From: Bacteroidaceae bacterium
GTDB lineage: Bacteria > Bacteroidota > Bacteroidia > Bacteroidales > Bacteroidaceae
Length of the DNA stretch: 6,640 nt
Reading direction: 5' to 3'
NCBI GenBank assembly: GCA_021443285.1
Contig: JABUUG010000051.1
Coordinates: 5,611-12,250, forward strand
Shown here piece after piece: positions 1-5,660 of this stretch (positions within the stretch are counted from its first letter, which is position 1; every line of letters begins with the position of its first letter). The notes below the pieces were generated by a model, which did no database searches, was not told the origin of the DNA, and was given only the letters and a program-made list of their open reading frames with translations. A program made the translations under genes and the position numbers.

Positions 1-54
1 GTTAAAGGAGTTAAGGGAGTTAAAGGAGTTAAGGGAGTTAAAGGAGTTAAAGAC
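1..54. repeat. Purine-rich 9-base tandem array, six units
   Basis: Six contiguous 9-base units start at the first base of the window and may continue beyond it. The units are GTTAAAGGA or GTTAAGGGA, alternating for the first four, and the last ends in GAC. The alternation hints at an 18-base higher-order unit. The unit is close to the reverse complement of the TTCTTTACC units at 61-177 (7 of 9 positions match), so the two arrays form an imperfect inverted pair. The array is open in the frame of the GT2 gene and would read as repeated Val-Lys-Gly, but it has no start codon. Non-coding is the simpler reading. Confidence 0.9.
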
Positions 55-60
55 ATTACA

Positions 61-177
61 TTCCATACCTTCTTTACTTTCTATACCTTCTATACCTTCT
101 ATACCTTCTTTACCTTCTATGCTTTCTATGCTTTCTATACTTTCTATACCTTCTATACCTTCTATACCCTCCATACC
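61..177. repeat. Pyrimidine-rich 9-base tandem array, thirteen units
   Basis: Thirteen contiguous 9-base units run to within six bases of the GT2 start codon. The commonest unit is TTCTATACC. Variants are TTCTTTACT, TTCTTTACC, TTCTATGCT, TTCTATACT, TTCCATACC and CTCCATACC. The sense strand is almost free of G (two in 117 bases). The period is a multiple of three and the array is in phase with GT2, so there is no stop between it and the gene. It would read Phe-Tyr-Thr repeats if translated. A glycosyltransferase of this type normally starts where the ATG at 184 lies, so it is probably an untranslated leader. Similar units occur before the GT4 gene and mtaB and inside the GT4 gene. Confidence 0.93.
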
Positions 178-183
178 TCTTCC

Positions 184-1137
184 ATGCCCAAAGTTTCAGT
201 AATAGTCCCGAACTACAACCACTCGCTCTACCTGCGGCAGCGGATAGACAGCATTCTCGCGCAGACATTCACCGACTTTGAGCTGATAATACTCGACGAC
301 AAATCGACTGACACAAGCCGCGATATAATCGAAGAATACAGGGGGAATCCGCACGTCAGCCACATAATACTTAACGAAAAGAACACCGGCAGCCCGTTCA
401 TACAATGGGAAAAGGGGCTGTCGCTTGCAGAAGGGGAGTATCTGTGGATAGCGGAGAGCGACGATTTCTGCACTCCGGACTTCCTCGAAACCTGCACCAG
501 GCATCTTGACGCCTCGCCCGACGCAGCCCTTTGCCACACCGGCTCCGTCTTTGTTGACGGCAAAGGGAACACCATAGACAAGACCTACGACCCTTGGAAA
601 GAAGACGGAGCGGTGAGGGTTCTGGACAGCACCGACTACATAAACCGCAACATGCTCTTCTGGGACGAATGCTACAACGCCAGCAAAGTCCTTTTCCGGC
701 GCAGCGCATACGAGCGGATAACAAAGGATTTCACCACATTCAGATGTGCGGGCGACTGGCTGTTTATGGTCAGCCTCATGCTTCACGGCGATGTCATTGT
801 GGTACACAGGAAGCTCAACCGCTTCCGCTGGCACGACGCAAAGGTAACGTCAAAAAGCGAGAAAGACGACACATGGCTCTACGACAAGATAAGGCTGTAC
901 ACCCTGCTCATGAGGACCGCCCCCATATACACATTCAACAAATGGATGATATGCGGGCTGGTGTATAAGTATATCCGCCGGATAAAGACCTACGAGAAAC
1001 GCAAGGCGGAGCTATGGGATATGGCAAGAGAGGGTATGGGCATGAAAAAATGGCACTACATACTGGAAAGAGCTGTCAAGCTTTGCTCTAACGTAATGCC
1101 ATGTCTGCCAGAAGGGAAGGGATACCGTAGGATTTAG
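184..1137 (+). CDS. GT2 family glycosyltransferase (GT-A fold)
   Basis: This is a family 2 inverting glycosyltransferase, which transfers a sugar from a nucleotide-sugar donor at the cytoplasmic side, probably in capsule, O-antigen or exopolysaccharide synthesis. The N-terminal strand motif VSVIVPNYN lies at residues 4-12. The nucleotide-binding DDKSTD is at 38-43, the metal-binding ESDD (DXD-type) at 91-94, and a GDW at 190-192 fits the catalytic-base region. The basic C-terminal 80 residues show no clear membrane span. The length, 317 residues, is normal for a soluble GT2. The ATG at 184 is chosen because the fold begins at residue 4; the frame is open upstream through the repeat array but has no ATG there. 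It is the only plus-strand gene and converges on the AlbA_2 gene. The donor and acceptor sugars cannot be read from the sequence. Confidence 0.93.
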   Translation: MPKVSVIVPNYNHSLYLRQRIDSILAQTFTDFELIILDDKSTDTSRDIIEEYRGNPHVSHIILNEKNTGSPFIQWEKGLSLAEGEYLWIAESDDFCTPDFLETCTRHLDASPDAALCHTGSVFVDGKGNTIDKTYDPWKEDGAVRVLDSTDYINRNMLFWDECYNASKVLFRRSAYERITKDFTTFRCAGDWLFMVSLMLHGDVIVVHRKLNRFRWHDAKVTSKSEKDDTWLYDKIRLYTLLMRTAPIYTFNKWMICGLVYKYIRRIKTYEKRKAELWDMAREGMGMKKWHYILERAVKLCSNVMPCLPEGKGYRRI

Positions 1138-1156
1138 GGGGGGGCTATAAATCCTA
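1128..1156. terminator. Inverted repeat with G8 loop between convergent gene ends
   Basis: TAGGATTTA (1128-1136) and TAAATCCTA (1148-1156) form a perfect 9-bp inverted repeat around an 11-base loop that begins with eight consecutive G residues. The stem includes most of the GT2 stop codon and reaches the AlbA_2 stop codon, so the hairpin would sit at the 3' end of both transcripts. There is no T tract on either side, so it is not a canonical intrinsic terminator. A bidirectional transcript-end or anti-collision structure is an inference from position and symmetry. Confidence 0.4.
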
Positions 1157-2527
1157 TTCTGTAGAAGGATTGACGATTTCCCAGTAGCCGCCAAAGTCAC
1201 CTCCATTTCGTTTAATTATATTATTCTCTTTTAGGCTGTTAATATGTTTTTGGATTGCGCTTGGAGAAATGCCCAAACGGTCTGCGATTTCCTTTCTCGT
1301 AATTTTTGGATTTTCCGAGATTAGTTGGAAAACTCGATTTAGCGTATTTGTCTGACCACCTGTCTGACCACCTGTCTGACCACCTGTCTGACCACCTGTC
1401 TGACCACCTTGATTTGTTAGATATAATGTACAACGGAACAAATCGCCGTCCTCTATCTCAGGCATATTGCCCGCATAGAACAAGGGGCAGTAGTCTCTGA
1501 AGGTAATGGCACCAGCTCCCACCTCTTCTATCCATCCCATTTCACGAAAAACACTGGCTATTGTAGGATTTTTGGGAAATGGCATGAGTTGGTCTATGTT
1601 TACATGGCTATTATAACGAGGTCTGTTCCAGTTTTCCGACATGATGCTCTGTGGTGTGATTATAAGCCTTGCAACCGTAGGGTTGGCATACTCACGGTGT
1701 ATAAGAAAGTTTATTATCCATTCGCGCATTATCTTGTTTCTCAAGCTTATACGCTGCCCGTCGTTGCCCATGTGGGGTTTCTCGTCAAGGTGTTTTTGGC
1801 AGAAATTGAATATCTGTCCATAAGCCTGAATGATATTGCAATCCAATTTCAGACGGTCGTCATATAAGACCATATTCGGGTCGGTGCGATAAAGCAAATC
1901 TGACACACAGTATTTCCCTGCGATTCCCAATGCCATCGGGCTTCCAAACAGCAGTGCTGCCGCCATAGTATAGCCCTCATAGCCATCGCGGTCGCGCTGA
2001 AACATACGCCGAGAACGCAATATTTCGTCATCCGTCATCGTGAGCCATAGGTGGTGAGGGTTGCGTAATCTTATCTGCTGGCGCATATAAGCAAAAGTAG
2101 CAGAATCAAAATCCTCTAACCGCAGTTGGGGGAATACACGGTCCTCGCTTGAACCGTCTTGCTTGCGTAAAGCCATGGATGCTATGATATCATCGCTCTT
2201 GATGACAAAATCGCCTTCGCCATTTCTGTCCCATATCTCTCCTTTGTATGTATGGATATGCCTGCTTTCGGGTACAGTTATCACGACAATAGGTTTTCCA
2301 TCAACCTCCACCTCTTCATGTGTCAAAAAAATAGATGGACGGATGATTTGAGGATTATTCATATCCTTAGCAAGCATATCTCTTTGAGTTTGGGGATTGT
2401 CCACACCCACTATTGTGCCATCATCATCAACACCAAGCAAAATGTGGCCACCGCATCTATTAAGCATGGCACATATTGACTCAAAAGCAGAACGAGAAAG
2501 CGCCTTGCTTGAGCGTTTATATTCCAT
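1154..2527 (-). CDS. AlbA_2 / HATPase_c_4 putative regulator with GGQT repeats and winged helix
   Basis: This belongs to the AlbA_2 (Schlafen-like, 'putative DNA-binding/ATP-binding') family found as accessory genes in many bacteria. The cellular role is not established; transcriptional regulation or a defence-related role is usually proposed. Residues 1-120 match the AlbA_2 domain (MEYKRS, then CGGHILLGVDDDGTIVGVD at 25-43). Residues 265-350 match the C-terminal ATPase-like domain (NFLIHREYANP at 273-283). Five GGQT repeats occupy 374-393, and 396-440 is a helix-turn-helix (ITRKEIADRLGISPSAIQKHI). A purine-rich GAAGGCGAG lies 9 bases before the ATG. Eleven in-frame codons before the ATG still read like family sequence (SEGENIT), so the true N-terminus is uncertain. 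Two sampled 60-base lines are 38-40% GC, against 52-65% in sampled lines of neighbouring genes, which suggests transfer. The GT4 gene lies 93 bases upstream with no clear promoter between. Confidence 0.85.
   Translation of the reverse strand: MEYKRSSKALSRSAFESICAMLNRCGGHILLGVDDDGTIVGVDNPQTQRDMLAKDMNNPQIIRPSIFLTHEEVEVDGKPIVVITVPESRHIHTYKGEIWDRNGEGDFVIKSDDIIASMALRKQDGSSEDRVFPQLRLEDFDSATFAYMRQQIRLRNPHHLWLTMTDDEILRSRRMFQRDRDGYEGYTMAAALLFGSPMALGIAGKYCVSDLLYRTDPNMVLYDDRLKLDCNIIQAYGQIFNFCQKHLDEKPHMGNDGQRISLRNKIMREWIINFLIHREYANPTVARLIITPQSIMSENWNRPRYNSHVNIDQLMPFPKNPTIASVFREMGWIEEVGAGAITFRDYCPLFYAGNMPEIEDGDLFRCTLYLTNQGGQTGGQTGGQTGGQTGGQTNTLNRVFQLISENPKITRKEIADRLGISPSAIQKHINSLKENNIIKRNGGDFGGYWEIVNPSTE
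1350..1409. repeat. Five exact 12-base repeats encoding GGQT
   Basis: GTCTGACCACCT occurs five times without a mismatch. On the minus strand it encodes five GGQT tetrapeptides (residues 374-393 of the AlbA_2 protein). It lies exactly between the ATPase-like domain and the winged helix, so it is an interdomain linker. Because the unit is 12 bases, gain or loss of copies changes linker length without shifting the frame. Perfect identity at the DNA level, including third codon positions, points to recent expansion or ongoing homogenisation. Confidence 0.97.
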
Positions 2528-2620
2528 TGTAATATTCTCGCCTTCAGATACCCATTGTTTTTATCATATCTTTTTAATTTATCTACAACATTTGCATAAT
2601 CTCCCACTCGTAGGATAATG

Positions 2621-3853
2621 TCAAAAAGATTTTGGAAGTTCTGCAAACATCACGTCAAGCTGTTTTTTTACTGAAGCCTTAGTGAAATTTACGCAGTGTG
2701 CCCTGGCATGGTCGAGCAGACGCTGGCGGAGAGCGGCATCGGTGAGGTTTTTGCTTATCGCCTCTGCCATCGCCTCTGCATCGCCGACGGGAACGAGTAT
2801 GCCAGCCTTGCCATTGTCGAGTATCTCAGATGGCCCTGTGGGGCAGTCGGTTGCCACAAGCGGCACGCCCAGAAGCAAGCCTTCAATAAGCACGGTGGGC
2901 AGTCCCTCGAATTTCGCGCTGTGTACAAGCATTCTTGCGCCAGCCATCCACGACTGCGGATTGGATTTGAAACCGAGGAAATGCACTTCCCTCGCGGAAT
3001 GAGCCTTGTCTCCACCCTCTCCACTTTCTTCACTTTCTTTACTCTCCCCTTCGGAAACCGTCAGTCCGAGACTGCGGGCATAATCTTTCAGCACCTCCGC
3101 ATCCCTTCCTTTCCCGATTATCACGAGGTGTTCCTCCGTGTCGAGCATGGAATATGCTTTCAGCAGCGTGTGGATGTCTTTCTGCGACTCTTCAAGACGC
3201 TCCACGGCAAGGATGTATGGGAAGGGGAAGGCAGTCGCCTCAGCGGCGCGTTTACGCAAAGTCTCCACATCAAGGGCGTTGTATATCGCCACACACTTCC
3301 CTCGGAGTTCCGGGAACAGGCGGTCGGCCTCTTCCGCCATCGCCTTACATATCAGCACCACACGGTCGTAAGTGCGCAGACGGTTGGTGATGCGCACAGC
3401 GCGGCGGCGGTTCTGCTCCATCATCTTCTGCAGACTGAAATGCATCCATGCCACCTTCGGCTTGGTGCAACCAGACAGGAAGCCCGTATGACAGGAGTCG
3501 AAATCCACCACGATGTCATTCTCCTCCACAAGCCTGTGCAGACATTTCTTCTGTATGATGCGCCGGAAAGGGTTTAGGAAGACCTCGTCCGCAATCTTCT
3601 CCAAAGGCGAACTCTGCTTCAGATGCCGCTTTCTCTTTGGTGCGCAAAGCAGAGGGCTGTCCACCAGATACACCAAGCGAAGATTCTTCGGCAGGCGGTC
3701 GTGATACACCTCCAGCCCTTCCATCTTCACGCCAACGGCAAGAGTCAGATTATACCGCTCGTCTTCCGCCAGCATACGCAGCACCTCCACCAGCACCGAC
3801 TCAATGCCGCCATCAAGGAAGCCGGAAACAAGAAAGAGAAGATTTTTTTTCAT
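2621..3853 (-). CDS. GT4 family glycosyltransferase (GT-B fold)
   Basis: This is a retaining GT4-type glycosyltransferase, cytoplasmic and likely acting on lipid-linked or surface polysaccharide. The N-terminal donor/acceptor domain starts with FLVSGFLDGGIESVLVEV (7-24), including the glycine-rich GGIE. The C-terminal domain begins near 213 with ILAVERLEESQKD, supplying the conserved Arg219 and Lys225. The EX7E motif is EGLPTVLIE, Glu316 and Glu324, followed by GVPLVATDCPTGPSEIL. The length, 410 residues, is slightly long for the family. The excess is explained by an acidic, low-complexity insert at about 266-285 (EGE SKE SEE SGE GGD) encoded by 9-base repeats. The start ATG is followed by eight A residues. 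The leader is a pyrimidine-rich repeat region beyond the terminator of the lipoprotein gene, so it is probably transcribed separately. Exact sugar specificity is not readable. Confidence 0.92.
   Translation of the reverse strand: MKKNLLFLVSGFLDGGIESVLVEVLRMLAEDERYNLTLAVGVKMEGLEVYHDRLPKNLRLVYLVDSPLLCAPKRKRHLKQSSPLEKIADEVFLNPFRRIIQKKCLHRLVEENDIVVDFDSCHTGFLSGCTKPKVAWMHFSLQKMMEQNRRRAVRITNRLRTYDRVVLICKAMAEEADRLFPELRGKCVAIYNALDVETLRKRAAEATAFPFPYILAVERLEESQKDIHTLLKAYSMLDTEEHLVIIGKGRDAEVLKDYARSLGLTVSEGESKESEESGEGGDKAHSAREVHFLGFKSNPQSWMAGARMLVHSAKFEGLPTVLIEGLLLGVPLVATDCPTGPSEILDNGKAGILVPVGDAEAMAEAISKNLTDAALRQRLLDHARAHCVNFTKASVKKQLDVMFAELPKSF
3008..3052. repeat. Intragenic 9-base repeat array in the GT4 gene
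   Basis: Five contiguous 9-base units on the plus strand read GTCTCCACC, CTCTCCACT, TTCTTCACT, TTCTTTACT and CTCCCCTTC. TTCTTTACT is identical to the second unit of the 61-177 array. On the coding (minus) strand they give in-frame triplets of residues EGE, SKE, SEE, SGE and GGD (residues 268-282). The insert falls between the helix that follows IIGKGRDAE and the strand EVHFLGF. In GT-B enzymes that is a surface loop, so it is probably tolerated. Here the pyrimidine strand is antisense to the gene, unlike the three leader arrays. Confidence 0.85.
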
Positions 3854-3855
3854 TT

Positions 3856-3922
3856 GGTAGAGAAAGTATAGAGAAGGTAAAGAAGTAAGAGGAACTATAG
3901 CAGAAGGGAGAGAGGGGAGAAC
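3856..3922. repeat. Degenerate 9-base repeat region in the GT4 leader
   Basis: The plus strand is purine-rich and contains recognisable units GGTAGAGAA (3856-3864) and GGTAAAGAA (3876-3884), with an 11-base variant between them. More degraded AG-rich sequence follows to about 3922. GGTAAAGAA is the exact reverse complement of the TTCTTTACC unit at 106-114. On the GT4 sense strand the region is C/T-rich, as in the GT2 and mtaB leaders, and ends a few bases before the ATG. The outer boundary is approximate. Confidence 0.7.
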
Positions 3923-3936
3923 TTACTTGTACAACT

Positions 3937-3971
3937 AAAAAAAGTCGCCCAACTCTTGGAGTCGGACGACT
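3937..3971 (-). terminator. Intrinsic terminator of the lipoprotein gene
   Basis: On the minus strand a 13-bp stem (AGTCGTCCGACTC with GAGTTGGGCGACT, including two G-T wobbles) closes a 3-base CAA loop and is followed by a run of six or seven T. It begins 31 bases after the lipoprotein stop codon. This is a textbook Rho-independent terminator for the lipoprotein transcript and should insulate it from the GT4 gene downstream. Confidence 0.93.
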
Positions 3972-4002
3972 GTAACTTGCTGTTTGTTCGCGCAGTCTGT
4001 GA

Positions 4003-4197
4003 TTATTCAGCAGCAGCTGTAGAATCAGCAGGAGCAGCTGTAGAGTCAGCAGCAGCTGTAGAGTCAGCAGCAACAGAGTCAACTGCCTCAACTGTGTCAG
4101 CTGGAGCCTCTGCCTCAGCAGGAGCAGCCTTCTTTGAGTCACATGAAGCGAATGAGATAGCTGCAACAGCAGCGAACATAAGAACTAACTTTTTCAT
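4003..4197 (-). CDS. Small Ala-rich lipoprotein
   Basis: This is a 64-residue protein of unknown function with a clear lipoprotein signal peptide: a basic MKK, a hydrophobic stretch LVLMFAAVAAISFAS, and a lipobox cysteine at residue 19 (FASC, then DSKK). The mature part, about 46 residues, is only Ala, Asp, Glu, Ser, Thr, Val, Pro and Lys and is acidic. It includes repeated ADSTAA units, so it is probably disordered. It should be exported by Sec, lipidated at Cys19 and anchored in the inner or outer membrane. I see no clear acidic surface-export signal directly after the cysteine. It is a monocistronic unit: its own -7 element lies about 50 bases upstream and a strong terminator follows. The start is fixed by the signal peptide and an A/T-rich leader typical of Bacteroidales genes. 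Confidence 0.88.
   Translation of the reverse strand: MKKLVLMFAAVAAISFASCDSKKAAPAEAEAPADTVEAVDSVAADSTAAADSTAAPADSTAAAE
4013..4069. repeat. 18-base repeats in the lipoprotein gene
   Basis: Three near-identical 18-base units, GCAGCTGTAGARTCAGCA, lie at 4013-4030, 4034-4051 and 4052-4069, with one 3-base spacer and a degraded partial copy after the last. They encode the repeated ADSTAA hexapeptide of the disordered lipoprotein tail. The period keeps the frame, so copy-number change would alter tail length only. The units are unrelated to the 9-base family. Confidence 0.85.
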
Positions 4198-4249
4198 TTC
4201 TTTAATTTTTAAATTGTAATACGATCGTGTTGATTAAAATTTCTGGGTG

Positions 4250-4257
4250 CAAAGGTA
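4250..4257 (-). promoter_or_regulatory. Bacteroidales -7 promoter element for the lipoprotein gene
   Basis: On the minus strand TACCTTTG matches the Bacteroidetes primary-sigma -7 consensus TAnnTTTG exactly. It lies 52 bases before the lipoprotein ATG, implying a leader of about 45 bases. A convincing -33 TTTG is not at the usual 19-21-base spacing; the nearest TTTG is about 25 bases upstream. The element therefore rests mainly on the -7 match and its position in an AT-rich gap with no other gene. Confidence 0.75.
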
Positions 4258-4327
4258 TTTCGTTTTGATTAACGGGATAATACAAAATGTGGAAAAATAT
4301 GTTAAAGAGTCTTAAATTTGACCCTTA

Positions 4328-5653
4328 TCAAAGTATGTGTACGATAACAGAATCTTTTTTAACATTTAGGCTATCCAAAGAAACCCTTACTATCCTGTTG
4401 TCAAGCCCGGAGATGTTTTCGCCTCTGAGTTCCACCCTTATATAATTGTCCGTAAAACCCTTCAGCACTCTGCCCTTGCTCTTCTCAAGGAGGGCGTACC
4501 TCTCTGTGCCGAGATGGCGGCGGTAGAAGTCGAGTGTCTTATCATCGGAGAGTGCCAGCAGCATATCCGCGCGACGCTTCTTCTCCTGCTCATCAACGGT
4601 ATAGGGAATGTTCAAGGCAGCAGTGCCCGGCCGCTCGCTGTATGGGAATACGTGCAACTGGGAGACATCAAGACTCTTCACGAACTCATAGCATTCGTCG
4701 AAACACTCCGGAGTCTCGCCCCTGCAGCCCACCATCACATCGACTCCTATAAAGGCGTCGGGCGTGAGTTTCTTGATAAGTTCCACCTTCTGACGGAAAA
4801 GCGCTGTATCATAACGCCTGTGCATAAGTTTCAACACAGTGTCTGACCCGCTCTGAAGGGGTATGTGGTAGTGCGGCATGAAGCGTTTGCTCGTCGCGCA
4901 GTATTCTATTATATCGTCTGTCAGCAGTTCGGGCTCAATACTGCTGATGCGGTAACGCTGTATCCCCTCCACTTGGTCGAGGGCTTTCACAAGGTCGAAG
5001 AATGTCTCGCCCGTAGAACGCCCGAAGTCGCCGATGTTCACGCCCGTGATTACAATCTCCTTGCCGCCCTTCTCTGCCACCTCTTCTGCCTGTCTGACGA
5101 GGAAATTTGTCGGGGCATTGCGTGAGAACCCGCGGGCGTAGGGTATGGTGCAGTAAGTGCAGAAATGGTTGCATCCGTCCTGCACCTTCAGGAAATAGCG
5201 GGTGCGGTTGCCGCGAGAGCATGAGGGGGCGAAGGAGGTGATGTCTTTGGTCTTGGGTGTAACAGACACTTTGTCCGCCTGTTCCTTTGAGAGATGTTCG
5301 GAGAGTATGTCGAGCAGATGCGCCTTCTCATTGCTGCCCACCACAAGGTTCACGCCCTCTATCCCAGCCACCTCCTGACTCCCTAACTGCGCATAGCAGC
5401 CCGTTACAGCCACAAACGCATCCGGATGCTGGCGCACCATGCGACGTATCGCCTGACGGCATTTGCGGTCGGCAATCTCCGTTACCGAGCAGGTGTTGAT
5501 GAGGCATATATCCGCCTCCTCGCCTTTCTCAGCGGTCGTTACGCCATGGGCAGAAAGCATTTCGCCGAAAGTTGATGTTTCGGCGAAATTCAGCTTGCAG
5601 CCTAAAGTGTAGTAGGCGGCTTTCTTATTCTGGAAAACGGAATAGTCAATCAT
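4328..5653 (-). CDS. mtaB: tRNA t6A37 methylthiotransferase MtaB
   Basis: This is a radical-SAM enzyme that converts N6-threonylcarbamoyladenosine at position 37 of ANN-decoding tRNAs to its 2-methylthio form, using two [4Fe-4S] clusters. The N-terminal UPF0004 domain carries Cys19 (TLGCKLN), Cys55 (INTCSVT) and Cys86 (TGCYAQL). The radical-SAM CxxxCxxC is Cys161, Cys165 and Cys168 (CNHFCTYCTIPYARG). A TRAM-like RNA-binding domain fills roughly 374-440. TLGCKxN, rather than MiaB-type GCQMN, supports MtaB over MiaB. The length, 441 residues, is normal. The start at 5653 is the only in-frame ATG after luxS; the frame stays open upstream through the pyrimidine repeat leader. It lies 62 bases downstream of luxS on the same strand, so co-transcription is possible. 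No clear terminator follows it. Confidence 0.95.
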   Translation of the reverse strand: MIDYSVFQNKKAAYYTLGCKLNFAETSTFGEMLSAHGVTTAEKGEEADICLINTCSVTEIADRKCRQAIRRMVRQHPDAFVAVTGCYAQLGSQEVAGIEGVNLVVGSNEKAHLLDILSEHLSKEQADKVSVTPKTKDITSFAPSCSRGNRTRYFLKVQDGCNHFCTYCTIPYARGFSRNAPTNFLVRQAEEVAEKGGKEIVITGVNIGDFGRSTGETFFDLVKALDQVEGIQRYRISSIEPELLTDDIIEYCATSKRFMPHYHIPLQSGSDTVLKLMHRRYDTALFRQKVELIKKLTPDAFIGVDVMVGCRGETPECFDECYEFVKSLDVSQLHVFPYSERPGTAALNIPYTVDEQEKKRRADMLLALSDDKTLDFYRRHLGTERYALLEKSKGRVLKGFTDNYIRVELRGENISGLDNRIVRVSLDSLNVKKDSVIVHIL

Positions 5654-5660
5654 GCAGAAG

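Noticed and set aside
61..177. Possible CRISPR array
   Set aside because: The units are contiguous 9-mers with no spacers and no dyad. There are no cas genes in the window.
61..177. Promoter elements within the TTCTATACC units (TATACT/TATACC resemble a -10 box)
   Set aside because: The match is a by-product of the repeat. It does not fit TAnnTTTG and no partner element is placed consistently.
196..834. 212-codon open frame on the minus strand opposite GT2
   Set aside because: It is antisense to a clear glycosyltransferase, with no recognisable domain. The long open frame follows from the GC-rich coding strand.
1306..1500. Plus-strand frame with repeated LSDH
   Set aside because: It is the complement reading of the GGQT-encoding repeats and has no independent support.
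2528..2620. Sigma70-like TTGACA upstream of the AlbA_2 gene
   Set aside because: A TTGACA occurs by chance in the coding end of GT4, but Bacteroidales do not use this consensus and no TAnnTTTG follows at the right spacing.
2410..2646. 78-codon minus-strand frame overlapping the AlbA_2 start and GT4 end
   Set aside because: It has no domain, overlaps both genes out of frame and turns into a shifted reading of AlbA_2. It matters only as a possible trace of an indel, noted separately.
2696..3577. 293-codon open frame on the plus strand opposite GT4
   Set aside because: It is a shadow of the GT4 gene: the opposite strand carries intact GG, Arg/Lys and EX7E motifs, and this frame resembles no protein family.
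4626..4760. VGCRGE in place of the usual VGFPGE-type loop in MtaB as a possible defect
   Set aside because: Bacteroidales MtaB proteins commonly have a different sequence at this loop as far as I recall, and all cluster cysteines are present.
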